Positions 1 through 7,901 of a stretch of 44,570 nucleotides of DNA are shown in pieces. The DNA is taken from NCBI GenBank assembly GCA_964196195.1, contig CAXMSE010000051.1, positions 1 to 44,570 on the forward strand, written 5' to 3'. Under the pieces are notes generated by a model. The model searched no databases. It saw only the letters and a program-made list of their open reading frames with translations, and was not told the origin of the DNA. The stretch's first letter is position 1, and every line of letters starts with the position of its first letter. The position numbers were made by a program, and so were the translations under genes. Source of the DNA: OFTM10 sp964196195. Lineage in GTDB: Bacteria; Actinomycetota; Acidimicrobiia; Acidimicrobiales; Aldehydirespiratoraceae.

Positions 1-180
1 GACGACCTCCTGAAGATGATGGGCTACCAGCAAGGGGCGTTCGCACTCGGCTATGTCGGCGACCAGCAGAATCCCCTTGCCGTGTTGAGGGGAACCAACG
101 AGACGGTCAGGGTCGTGTCGGAGTTCTCCGATTCAAACGAATCCTTCCAAACGTTCATAGAAAAGATTCCCTCTTCTTGA
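1..180 (+). CDS. C-terminal end of an unrecognised protein (5' truncated)
   Basis: The first reading frame is open from base 1 and ends at a TGA at 178-180, giving 59 residues with no start inside the window. The tail is soluble-looking, with a mixed hydrophobic stretch (GAFALGYVGD) followed by polar residues and the ending IEKIPSS. I recognise no family. It is convergent with the PanB-like gene, with 15 bases between the two stops. It could be a chance open frame, but no other frame explains these bases and the gene to the right ends just after it. Confidence 0.5.
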   Translation, partial: DDLLKMMGYQQGAFALGYVGDQQNPLAVLRGTNETVRVVSEFSDSNESFQTFIEKIPSS

Positions 181-195
181 AGCGACCCCCGGTCT

Positions 196-990
196 TCAGC
201 CGAGCTTCGAGATGAACGCGCCCAACTCGTCGTCGTCGATCGGAACAAGCCGTGAGGTGTCGGGGAATCCGCCCGCCTCCACGTCGGCCACATAGGCGGA
301 GAACGCGTCTACGCGGATTTGCTGAACACGAGCCATCTCGGACGCGAGGTCGGCGTACTGCTTGGCATGACGGGGCACGTGGCCGGTGTTGGCGCCGAGA
401 ACATCAGTCGAGAAGAGGTATTGGGCGTCGCAGCCGGCTCCTGAACCCATCGAGATCATGACCAGCGACGTTCGCCGGCTGATCTCAGTGGCCACCGCGG
501 CGGGCACGACCTCGATCTCCGCGGCGAACGCACCTGCCTCTTCGAGCGCCTTGGCGGCCTCCCACACATCAATCGCGCTGGCGGCTGTCTTCCCCACAGC
601 CTTGAACCCACCCGTCCACGTTCGCCGGGCCGGGATGAGCCCCACATGGCCGACCACGGGTATGCCCTCGTCGCGCATTCGGCTGATGGTGTCGAGACTC
701 GCCGCACTCCAGACGGCATCACCTCCCGCATTCAGTGCGTCGAACCCCGCACGAAGGTAGTCGTCGGTGGTCACCGCGCTGATGCCGTACTCGATTCCAA
801 CCACCATGAATGCTGTGGGGGCTGCCTCGCGGAACTCGGGGCCCATCAGGGAGTCCTGCACCGTGATGATGTCGATGCCCGCCTGCTCGGCTGCGGCCGC
901 CTCCTCGACGGAGTCGACGTAGACATCGGTGAGCTGGCGCTTTCCCTTCCAGGACTGGAGGTCGGCGACTGTTGGTCGGGTGGTGTTCAT
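196..990 (-). CDS. PanB-like protein (ketopantoate hydroxymethyltransferase family, divergent active site)
   Basis: This 264-residue protein has the size and order of motifs of PanB (3-methyl-2-oxobutanoate hydroxymethyltransferase, PEP mutase/isocitrate lyase superfamily). Visible are VQDSL at 44-48 (metal Asp46), PVVGHVGLIP at 111-120, GGFKAVGK at 127-134, and the acid Glu160 in AEIEVVP. The second and third metal ligands of classical PanB, an Asp in ADLPFG and a Glu in KLEGG, are replaced by GIEYGI (about 65-70) and VWSAAS (93-98). It is the last gene of the inositol operon and its ATG overlaps the desaturase stop (ATGA). No panC or other pantothenate gene is nearby, so I infer a related aldol reaction on another oxoacid rather than pantothenate synthesis. 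Confidence 0.75.
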   Translation of the reverse strand: MNTTRPTVADLQSWKGKRQLTDVYVDSVEEAAAAEQAGIDIITVQDSLMGPEFREAAPTAFMVVGIEYGISAVTTDDYLRAGFDALNAGGDAVWSAASLDTISRMRDEGIPVVGHVGLIPARRTWTGGFKAVGKTAASAIDVWEAAKALEEAGAFAAEIEVVPAAVATEISRRTSLVMISMGSGAGCDAQYLFSTDVLGANTGHVPRHAKQYADLASEMARVQQIRVDAFSAYVADVEAGGFPDTSRLVPIDDDELGAFISKLG

Positions 991-2438
991 AGGCCTGCTC
1001 GATCTCCTTGCGAGTTCGGGTTGGGGATTTGAACCCGCACCTCGCCCGACTCCTCCATGGTCCTATACACCGTCACCGCTTCGCTGACCGGCGCGCGGGT
1101 GGGCTCACCCGAAGAGAGCGCAAATCGTCCATTGTGCTTCGGGCATTCGATCTCATCTCCGACCACCGCCCCATCAGCGAGATGGGCGACGCGGCTGTGG
1201 GTACATATGCCGTCGACCGCGTGGAGCGACCCGTCGAGGGTGCGACAGATCGCGTAGGTCGCGCCGGCCGTGTCGAGGCGCCGGACCTCACCAGGACCAA
1301 TTTCGGCTGCCGGGCAGACCGTGACCCATCCGTCCGCTCCGACCGTCGCCTCGGCGTCGGCCGCCGGCACACCTGGGGCACTATCTGAGCTCTCATCGCG
1401 TCCTGTTGCCTCGGGCACGCCTCGATCGAGCTCGAACCCAGGATCGAGCTGTTGTGCCTTGGCCGCACGAAAGATGTCGCGGTAGGCGGCAACCGTCGAA
1501 GGGTTCGGTTCGGGAAGGTCCTCACGTATCTCGGCGTGAAGGGCGGGAAGGTTGCGGTAGGGCACCGTGGGATACATGTGGTGCTCGATGTGGTAGTTCA
1601 TGTTGAGGTACAAGAACCGGAAGATCGGGTTCATGTAGACCGTGCGACTGTTGAGCCGGTGGTCGAGTACGTCCTCTTTCAATCCGGCGTGCTGGGTGGT
1701 GCCAAAGAAAAGCACCAACCAGAAGCCGTAGAACGTAGGCAGCCCGATGAAGAGCAGGGGCAGGATCGAAGTGGCCAGCACACACCAGACCACCACCGCA
1801 GTGAGGATCGCCAGGAACGCCCGGGCCTCGATCATCACCCTTCGGTGCAGGTCGGCGGGCACGTAGGACGCGACATCGGCATCCAATGTGCCGCGGGCGT
1901 GGCGAACGATCCGGCTCACCATCGGCGGCACCGCGAAGAGGCCCAGCAGGTTGCCGATCCAGGTGCCGATCGCAAATGGTCGAGGGAAGACGATCTCGGG
2001 GTCGCGGCCCACCACGATCGTGTCGCTGTGGTGCCTCACGTGCGACCAGCGCCACACAGTGGGCTCGCGCATCAACATGAAACAGGCCGGATAGTAGAGA
2101 AGCTGGTTGGGCCACTCCGAACGAAATGCAGTGGAGTGCCCGTATTCGTGCCATCGCGCGTCGGCCGATCCCCCGTAGAGCAAGCCGTAGAGAGCGAAGG
2201 CGGGAATGGCCCACCACGAATCTCGAAGCGACCACGCCAGACCGGCGGTGCCGATCAGCAATCCCACCCACAACACCGCGTCGACAGCGGCGCGACCGTT
2301 GGTCCGTGTGTGGAGTCGCGCCTTGGTGCTCGAATCGAGGGGCGTCTGGTACCACTCTGCATCGGCGAGGCCGCGTTCGATCGAACGGTTGGCCTCAGGG
2401 CCGGTCAGCGAGTAGTTGCGAATTGGCTCTGCCATCAC
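987..2438 (-). CDS. Fatty-acid-desaturase-type membrane di-iron oxygenase fused to a C-terminal Rieske domain
   Basis: The 483-residue protein has two parts. Residues about 50-300 are a membrane desaturase/hydroxylase with hydrophobic segments near 52-90 and 205-247 and three histidine boxes: HEYGH 97-101, HVRHH 133-137 and HIEHH 283-287, with an extra His250 in TQHAG. After a linker rich in Asp, Ala and Pro (340-366), residues 370-470 form a Rieske [2Fe-2S] domain with C412-T-H414 and C432-P-K-H435. The Rieske part could supply electrons to the di-iron site (inference). The start is GTG at 2438 or ATG at 2435; GGGAGG lies upstream and the aldolase stop is embedded in GTGATG. Its place between inositol genes suggests a substrate other than a lipid, but a lipid substrate cannot be excluded. 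Confidence 0.85.
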   Translation of the reverse strand: MMAEPIRNYSLTGPEANRSIERGLADAEWYQTPLDSSTKARLHTRTNGRAAVDAVLWVGLLIGTAGLAWSLRDSWWAIPAFALYGLLYGGSADARWHEYGHSTAFRSEWPNQLLYYPACFMLMREPTVWRWSHVRHHSDTIVVGRDPEIVFPRPFAIGTWIGNLLGLFAVPPMVSRIVRHARGTLDADVASYVPADLHRRVMIEARAFLAILTAVVVWCVLATSILPLLFIGLPTFYGFWLVLFFGTTQHAGLKEDVLDHRLNSRTVYMNPIFRFLYLNMNYHIEHHMYPTVPYRNLPALHAEIREDLPEPNPSTVAAYRDIFRAAKAQQLDPGFELDRGVPEATGRDESSDSAPGVPAADAEATVGADGWVTVCPAAEIGPGEVRRLDTAGATYAICRTLDGSLHAVDGICTHSRVAHLADGAVVGDEIECPKHNGRFALSSGEPTRAPVSEAVTVYRTMEESGEVRVQIPNPNSQGDRAGL

Positions 2439-3304
2439 GAACCTCCCGAGTCGTCGATGATGGCGCGAAGTCGCCGCATTCGTGGACGCACCTGGTCGTC
2501 GAGCAAGGCGCCACGTTCACCGGCGCTCGCCCGCGCCGCTTCCCCCCACAGGGCCCGGCCAACCATGTAGCCAGACGAGCCCGCGGCCATCGCAGTTTCC
2601 AGCTGGTCGACATAGGTGTCGAAGGAGCAACCACCCGAAAGGAGCACCCATGGCATGTGACAAATCTCGCTGATCGTGCGACAGGCAGCGAACCAGTGAT
2701 CCTGGTCGGGGTCGTGGTCTGGGTCGATCGGGAAGGGCAACTTCAGCAGGTCGGGGTTCAAGGCCGCGAACCGGGCCGCGGTCGTGAAGACCGTGGCCGG
2801 CCGTTCAGCCGGATCCTCCAGCCCGTAGAACAGCGGTTCGAGCACCACTGGGATCCCGACTCGCCGGCACTCTGCCACCACTTCGCGGCCGACTGCCTCT
2901 TGGGCCTCGGCGAGAGGCCGGTCAGGCCGGTAGGGCAGGAGAAGCTTGGCGCAGCTGGCGCCGCTCGCGGCCGCCTGCTCCACCGACCAGCCATCGAGGA
3001 GGGTGGTAGGCCCGTACTCGGGATCACCGAGATAGCCCTGGGCCTCCAAGGCAGCAACGAACCCGACTCCGGCAGGCATCGCCCCGGCATCGATCACTTG
3101 AGGGATCGAGTATTCGGGCTCGAGCATGACACCCGTTGCTTCGGGGGCGATGGCTCGCACCATCTGGATCTTCAATGCCGTGATCTCCTCCGCGGATATC
3201 GAATCCGGAGCGTCAGGAGACAGGAATGCCCTCAGTGAGTCACGATGATCGATCGCGAACACACCGAACCTGCCCTGGCTGTTGGTGAGCGCCGAAAAAC
3301 TCAC
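2435..3304 (-). CDS. LacD/YihT-like class I aldolase, candidate 2-deoxy-5-ketogluconate-6-phosphate aldolase
   Basis: The protein (289 residues from GTG at 3304; 297 from ATG at 3328) resembles tagatose-bisphosphate/sulfofructose-phosphate aldolases: FAIDHRDSLR near the N terminus, CAKLLLPY, VVLEPLFYG, the Schiff-base lysine in DLLKLPFP, and a phosphate-binding end LLSGG...GYMVGRALWGEA. I prefer the GTG because it forms a GTGA overlap with the IolB-like gene upstream and gives the usual distance to the first strand. No IolJ is seen in the window, so this is the best candidate for cleaving DKGP, the IolC product, to dihydroxyacetone phosphate and malonic semialdehyde. That role is inferred from context, and another sugar phosphate is possible. 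Confidence 0.75.
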   Translation of the reverse strand: MSFSALTNSQGRFGVFAIDHRDSLRAFLSPDAPDSISAEEITALKIQMVRAIAPEATGVMLEPEYSIPQVIDAGAMPAGVGFVAALEAQGYLGDPEYGPTTLLDGWSVEQAAASGASCAKLLLPYRPDRPLAEAQEAVGREVVAECRRVGIPVVLEPLFYGLEDPAERPATVFTTAARFAALNPDLLKLPFPIDPDHDPDQDHWFAACRTISEICHMPWVLLSGGCSFDTYVDQLETAMAAGSSGYMVGRALWGEAARASAGERGALLDDQVRPRMRRLRAIIDDSGGS

Positions 3305-4140
3305 GGCCGCACCCGCGGTAGGTCCCACCCGAAGGCATCCCAGTCGTCCTCGATCCAGGTGTAGGCCTGGTGGAAACAGGGCGGGGTGACCCGCTCCCCG
3401 TCCACCAGCTCGCCTGCGAGATAGTTGAGGAAAAACATGTGACTTCCCGGCGCCGACGCTGTGGAGTGATAGCCCTTCGTCACCAACGCACAGTCGCCGT
3501 CACCGGCAGTGAGCACCTCGTCGAAATCCTCGTCGACTCGCCAGTTGCGATGCATGGCGAAACCGTCGGCCGGATCGAGCCGGAAGTAGTAGGTCTCCTC
3601 GAGATAGGGCGAGCCATCGAAGCCATCGTGGCAGTGCGGCGGCCAACCCGACCACGACCCCCGCGGCACGTAGACCTCGTAGAGAATGAGGCGCTCCGCA
3701 TCGAGCGGGGGCGCCAGCACGTGGTTCACCTGGCGCCGCGCTGCTCCCCCACCCCGGACCTCGCTCTTCATCTCCGCCGGCTCGAAGATCCGAGCCGGGA
3801 AAAGGCCCTCAGCCGGTGCCGATCCGATGGCGAACTCGAATCGCTCATCGGCCGCCGCGGTGATCTCGATGGGTGCCCCCGGCGGCGCGTACGCGACGCG
3901 AGGCATCTCTTCGAACACGTCTGAGCGCGAGATCGTCTCCTCGATGTCGCCGACCCTCACCGTGGCACTGCCGCGCAAGGGGACCACGGCGGTCTCCTGG
4001 TCGACGAGGAGCGAATCGTGGCGCCCTCCGGGGGCGAGGTCGACCAAGGAGAAGCTGAGATAGGTCCACCCGGCCGACTCGGGAGTCACCTGGTAGCGGA
4101 CGGGGCTGTTCTGGTCGGGGCGCAGGAGATGGGCGTTCAT
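3301..4140 (-). CDS. IolB-like 5-deoxy-glucuronate isomerase paralog
   Basis: This 279-residue protein is a double-cupin of the IolB/KduI family. The metal site reads WPPHCHDGF (His169, His171) with EETYYF at 181-186, followed by GFAMHR and the late motif GYHSTASAPGSHMFFLNYLAGE. The canonical IolB at 11853-12749 has PPHKHD and YYLNVLAG in these places, so this is the more divergent of two copies. IolB isomerises 5-deoxy-glucuronate to 2-deoxy-5-ketogluconate after the IolD step. ATGA overlap with the RmlD-like gene upstream and GTGA overlap with the aldolase downstream indicate translational coupling. It may act on a differently substituted uronate (inference). Confidence 0.8.
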   Translation of the reverse strand: MNAHLLRPDQNSPVRYQVTPESAGWTYLSFSLVDLAPGGRHDSLLVDQETAVVPLRGSATVRVGDIEETISRSDVFEEMPRVAYAPPGAPIEITAAADERFEFAIGSAPAEGLFPARIFEPAEMKSEVRGGGAARRQVNHVLAPPLDAERLILYEVYVPRGSWSGWPPHCHDGFDGSPYLEETYYFRLDPADGFAMHRNWRVDEDFDEVLTAGDGDCALVTKGYHSTASAPGSHMFFLNYLAGELVDGERVTPPCFHQAYTWIEDDWDAFGWDLPRVRP

Positions 4141-5084
4141 GCGAGGACACCTTCTTCATCTTGGAGACGGAGCTTGTCGAGCTGTTCTTCGAGAGACGCC
4201 AGCTCGTAGTCGAGTGCGGTGGAAGTGGTCGAGGCCGAGAGCGTGGTGTTGTAGGGGATTCGGGCGCCGGGCATGACATCGGTGTCGGGAGGCCCAAACT
4301 CGAGGAGGGATGAGTCGAGTTCGAAGGTGGCGCAAGTCTGTAGCGCCAGCTCTCGGCGCGTCACCGATTGGCCCCCTACACAGTGGAAGATGCCGGTGAG
4401 GTCGCGGTCGGCGATCCGCCACATCATCTCCGCGCTCTCCGAGGCGAGGCTGGTGGTTGCGATCATGTTGATGTCGCCGGCTTCCCAGACCCGAAAAGGC
4501 TCGCCGGCGCGCAGTGCGTCCACTATCCAACTTGCGAAGTATCCGAACCCCGGGTCCTGGCTCCGTGGCGTCTGGTGCCGGGCCCAGTGCACGCCGTTCA
4601 CTCCCGCAATGCGGGCGACGGCACCATTGGTGGCCGCTTCGGTTACCACAAGCTCGCTGGCCATCTTCATAACGCCGTAGATGTTGATCGGGTTTGGCGG
4701 CGTCGACTCATCCGCGCCGATCTGGGTTCCGTCAAAAACCCAGTCCGTCGAGACCAGGATCACCTTGGCACCCACCACGTTCGCCGCGGTCACCACGTTG
4801 CGGGTGGCTTCCACGTAGTTAGTCCATCCGGCCCGACGATCGCGCGAAATCAGGGCGAAGTCGTTGAGGATCGCGGAGTGGACAATCACCGATGGTTCAT
4901 GGTCTCCAACAAACGACAGCACGGCCGCGGCGTCGGTGAGATCGAGCGGTGCGTGCTCGTAGTGAGCGTCGACGGGCACGAACGAGTTGGTGGGAACGAC
5001 GACCGAGGCCCCGTGGGCATCGGCGAAGACCTTTACGATGTTCGACCCCACAAACCCGGTGCCGCCGGTGACAAGCGCCTTCAC
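4137..5084 (-). CDS. Extended SDR, RmlD-like NAD(P)-dependent reductase/epimerase
   Basis: The 315-residue protein begins with the nucleotide-binding motif VTGGTGFVGSN (5-15), followed by the LDLTD acidic strand, VSTDWVFDG with the catalytic-region serine/threonine, and the YGVMK YxxxK pair. This is the dTDP-4-dehydrorhamnose reductase branch of extended SDRs. Nothing around it points to nucleotide sugar synthesis. It is coupled by ATGA overlaps to iolG upstream and to the second IolB-like gene downstream, so it probably reduces or epimerises a cyclitol- or uronate-derived intermediate (inference). The substrate cannot be read from the sequence. Confidence 0.75.
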   Translation of the reverse strand: MKALVTGGTGFVGSNIVKVFADAHGASVVVPTNSFVPVDAHYEHAPLDLTDAAAVLSFVGDHEPSVIVHSAILNDFALISRDRRAGWTNYVEATRNVVTAANVVGAKVILVSTDWVFDGTQIGADESTPPNPINIYGVMKMASELVVTEAATNGAVARIAGVNGVHWARHQTPRSQDPGFGYFASWIVDALRAGEPFRVWEAGDINMIATTSLASESAEMMWRIADRDLTGIFHCVGGQSVTRRELALQTCATFELDSSLLEFGPPDTDVMPGARIPYNTTLSASTTSTALDYELASLEEQLDKLRLQDEEGVLA

Positions 5085-6082
5085 CCGATCTCCTCACAGC
5101 GCACCGGACGGCCTTCATGGAAGCTCTTCCACGCCGCCAAGCCGATCACCAGGGGGGCGCGTCCATCGGCTCCGCTCACCCGCGGGGTGGCGCCCGTCTC
5201 CACCGCGTCGATGAACGCCGCCCACTGATCCAGATAGCTGGTGGTGTAGCGCTCGAGGAAGAAGTGCTGTAGCGGCGGCTGGCGGAATCCCTGATCAGTA
5301 GCGATCCGGGCGTTGAAATCGTGGAAGTTATCGGAGTTGGCCATGCCGGCCGAGCCGAAGGCTTCCACCCGCTGGTCGTAGCCGTAGACGGCCTTACGGC
5401 TGTTGTCGATGGTGGTGATGGCACCGCTCTCGTGGGTGAGAACCACCACCGCAGTGTCGATGTCGCCAGCTTCACCGATGGCGGGGTCGACCCTCACCCC
5501 TCCGGCGGCGTAGACGGTCTCGACCTCACTGCCGGTGACGTAGCGGGCCATGTCGAAGTCGTGGATCGTCATGTCGCAGAAAATTCCGCCCGACACCTTG
5601 ATGTACTCGATCGGAGGCGGCGCCGGATCACGGCTCGTGATATTGCAGATGTGAACATCGCCGATCGCGCCGTGTGCAACCGCATCGGCCACCGCCTTGT
5701 GGCTCGGATCGAAGCGACGGTTGAAGCCGATCTGCAACGCGACATCAGCGGCCGCTACCGCGGCCAACCCTCGATCGACCTCGACCAGATCGAGCGACAC
5801 CGGCTTCTCGCAGAAGATCGCCCGGCCCGCCTCCGCTGCGGCCACCATCACATCGACATGGGTGTCAGTGGAGGTGCAGATGGCCACCGCGTCGGCATCC
5901 AGAGCGAGGGCGTCCTCGAGGCTGCCGGCCACCGGACAGCCAAGCTCGGCGCCGAGTGCGGCGGCGCTGTCGGTGACGTCGAAGACCCCCGCGACCTCCG
6001 CGCCCGGCACGCGCTGAGCCAGATACTCCGCGTGCATGCTGCCGATGCGGCCGGTGCCGAGCACCACGATGCGAACGGTCAT
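5081..6082 (-). CDS. iolG: Inositol 2-dehydrogenase IolG (Gfo/Idh/MocA family)
   Basis: IolG oxidises myo-inositol to 2-keto-myo-inositol (scyllo-inosose) with NAD+, the first step of the pathway. The 333-residue protein has the Rossmann motif VLGTGRIGSMHAE, the family lysine in CEKPVSLDL, QIGFNRRFDP, and the signature region SRDPAPPP..YIKVSGGIFCDMTIHDFDMARY with the catalytic Asp and His. NSRKAVYGYDQRVE near the C terminus is typical of true IolG rather than of other Gfo/Idh proteins. It overlaps its neighbours on both sides by ATGA. Of the four Gfo/Idh genes in the window this is the clearest IolG. Confidence 0.92.
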   Translation of the reverse strand: MTVRIVVLGTGRIGSMHAEYLAQRVPGAEVAGVFDVTDSAAALGAELGCPVAGSLEDALALDADAVAICTSTDTHVDVMVAAAEAGRAIFCEKPVSLDLVEVDRGLAAVAAADVALQIGFNRRFDPSHKAVADAVAHGAIGDVHICNITSRDPAPPPIEYIKVSGGIFCDMTIHDFDMARYVTGSEVETVYAAGGVRVDPAIGEAGDIDTAVVVLTHESGAITTIDNSRKAVYGYDQRVEAFGSAGMANSDNFHDFNARIATDQGFRQPPLQHFFLERYTTSYLDQWAAFIDAVETGATPRVSGADGRAPLVIGLAAWKSFHEGRPVRCEEIG

Positions 6083-7062
6083 GACGGGACTCCTTGATAG
6101 AGGGCGGGCATGTCGCCGAGGGTTACCACCGCGGGGCGCCCGCTGCGATCAGAGACGGCGGCGGCCTCCACTACAGCCTGAGCGGCGTAGCCGTCCCACA
6201 CCGAAGGACCCCTGGCCACGCCACTTGCGATCGAGTCGAGCCAGTCGCGCATCTCCACGCGGTACGTCTCGAGGAAGGGCGTGAACCAATCGTCACCGAT
6301 CTCCGCCGCGACCACGCCGTTCGCCCGTACAGAGGCGCGCAGCGGATCCGCCGCCACCACATTGCCGCGCTCGGCCGACACCTCCACAGACACCTCGTAG
6401 CCGGTGGCCGTGTCGTCGAACTCGATGGTGGCGACACCCCCATTCGCCAGGCGGCAGGTGAGCACAACCACTCGCGGACCGCGTGCGCGCATGACCGCGG
6501 AAGTGTGCACTTCGGTGATCTCAGAACCGGACAGCCAGCGCACGGAGTGAATGTCGTGAACGATCGACTCGACGAGCAGCTGCGCCACGGGTCGGGCAGT
6601 CGAGTTGGTGTTTCGGTGGACCGCCCGGACGTGATTGACCTCGCCCAGCGTGGCCAGGGCTTCGGCCACCTGGACATGGCGCTCGTCGTACACGCGCATG
6701 AACCCGAGCTGGATCAAGCGGCGTCCGAGTGCAGCCTCGGCTTCGACGATGGCCCATGCGTCCGACAGCTCAACGGTGAGTGGCTTCTCGCAGAGCGTCG
6801 GCAGCTCGCGTTCGATCGCAGCCATGGCGAACTGAGCGTGGAACCGGTCGGGGCAGGCGATAACCAACGCGTCAGCGTCATCGAGCACATCACACCCGTC
6901 GGCCACCCACCGGGTGCCGAGCTCGGCAGCAAGCGCCGACCCCGGGTCCTCGGCCGGGTCTGCAACCCACACGAGTTCAGCACCCGTCAGACCGGCGATA
7001 TTGCGGGCATGGCACGCGCCCATACCACCCACACCGATCACGCCGACACGCAACGAAGTCAT
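6079..7062 (-). CDS. Gfo/Idh/MocA family oxidoreductase
   Basis: The 327-residue protein starts at ATG 7062, forming an ATGA overlap with the SDR upstream; the longer open frame to 7326 reads through that SDR in another frame and lacks domain sense. It has VGVIGVGGMGACHARN at the N terminus, CPDRFHA, and CEKPLTVEL with the family lysine. The catalytic region reads LVESIVHDIHSVRWLSG, with the His-Asp pair expected in inositol/scyllo-inositol dehydrogenases. It lacks the IolG signature SRDPAPPP. A second cyclitol stereo-isomer or the corresponding inosose is a plausible substrate (inference). Confidence 0.82.
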   Translation of the reverse strand: MTSLRVGVIGVGGMGACHARNIAGLTGAELVWVADPAEDPGSALAAELGTRWVADGCDVLDDADALVIACPDRFHAQFAMAAIERELPTLCEKPLTVELSDAWAIVEAEAALGRRLIQLGFMRVYDERHVQVAEALATLGEVNHVRAVHRNTNSTARPVAQLLVESIVHDIHSVRWLSGSEITEVHTSAVMRARGPRVVVLTCRLANGGVATIEFDDTATGYEVSVEVSAERGNVVAADPLRASVRANGVVAAEIGDDWFTPFLETYRVEMRDWLDSIASGVARGPSVWDGYAAQAVVEAAAVSDRSGRPAVVTLGDMPALYQGVPS

Positions 7063-7901
7063 GGCTGGAGGTGGTCGGGCGGCATGCCCAGTTCGGGGCC
7101 GGGGCGCGCCCCGGGACCGACACCGATGATGGTCTGATCCCAGTCGATGTTCTGGCCGGTGAGCATGCCGCTCTCGGGCGTGGCGAGGTGCACGATCGTG
7201 CGGGCGATCTCTGCCGGCTTTATGAGCTTGCCCCAGGGCTGCTCGGCCTCGGCCCGCTCGAGCCAGCCGTCGGTGGCGCCTTCCCACTTGCGCTGGACGA
7301 GATCCTCGGTCGGCGTGTCCATCCACCCCGGGTTGAGGACATTGACCCGGATGCGATGACGCATCAACGAGTAGGCAAGGTTGCGTGCCATTGCCACGAG
7401 CGCCATCTTCGACACGGCATAGGGCAAGAGCGTCTCGGTGCCGCCGTGGGCAGCGACCGAGCCGATGAAGACGATCGAGCCGTCGACCCCTTCACGCACC
7501 ATGATCCGGGCCACGCCCTGGGCTAGAAGCGCAGGTGCCCTGGTGTTGAGCGCGAGGGTGTCGTCCCAGTCCTCAGCGGTTGCGGTCCAGACCGAGGCGC
7601 GGTCGGTCTTCGCTGCGCAGTTGACCAGGCTATGACAGGTACCGAACTCGGCATCCACGGCCGCCACCGCAGCTTCGCAGCCGGACGCTGTGTAGAGATC
7701 AGCCGATACGAAGACGGCGCGACATGTGGTGTCGGTGAGTGATGCCGCGGCGGCTTCGCCCTTCGCCACGTTGCGCCCGACGAGCACGAGCCCGTGTGCG
7801 CCCCGCTGCCTCAGCAGGTCGGCCACGGCATAGCCCAGGCCCTGAGTACCGCCGGCGATCAGTGCCACCCGGCCCGCGAAGTCCTGCGGTTCGCTCACCA
7901 T
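7059..7901 (-). CDS. Classical short-chain dehydrogenase/reductase
   Basis: This 280-residue SDR carries GGTQGLG (TGxxxGxG type) near residue 17, NCAAK as the NNAG-like strand motif, the catalytic serine in FIGSVAA and the YAVSK catalytic Tyr/Lys. NPGWMDTPTED follows, typical of sugar-alcohol-active SDRs. It overlaps the end of iolD by seven bases and the next Gfo/Idh gene by ATGA, so it belongs to the inositol operon. It is likely a polyol or keto-inositol dehydrogenase; the substrate is not determined by the sequence. The C-terminal tail beyond residue 255 is Gly/Pro-rich. Confidence 0.82.
   Translation of the reverse strand: MVSEPQDFAGRVALIAGGTQGLGYAVADLLRQRGAHGLVLVGRNVAKGEAAAASLTDTTCRAVFVSADLYTASGCEAAVAAVDAEFGTCHSLVNCAAKTDRASVWTATAEDWDDTLALNTRAPALLAQGVARIMVREGVDGSIVFIGSVAAHGGTETLLPYAVSKMALVAMARNLAYSLMRHRIRVNVLNPGWMDTPTEDLVQRKWEGATDGWLERAEAEQPWGKLIKPAEIARTIVHLATPESGMLTGQNIDWDQTIIGVGPGARPGPELGMPPDHLQP

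Noticed and set aside
1452..3238. Plus-strand ORFs of about 370 residues opposite the desaturase and aldolase
   Set aside because: Composition is Arg/His/Pro-rich as in shadow frames, and the minus-strand proteins carry complete His boxes and active-site motifs.
6079..7326. Long start of the Gfo/Idh gene at 7326
   Set aside because: The extra 88 residues are Arg-rich, overlap the SDR gene and come before an obvious Rossmann start; ATG 7062 with ATGA overlap is better.
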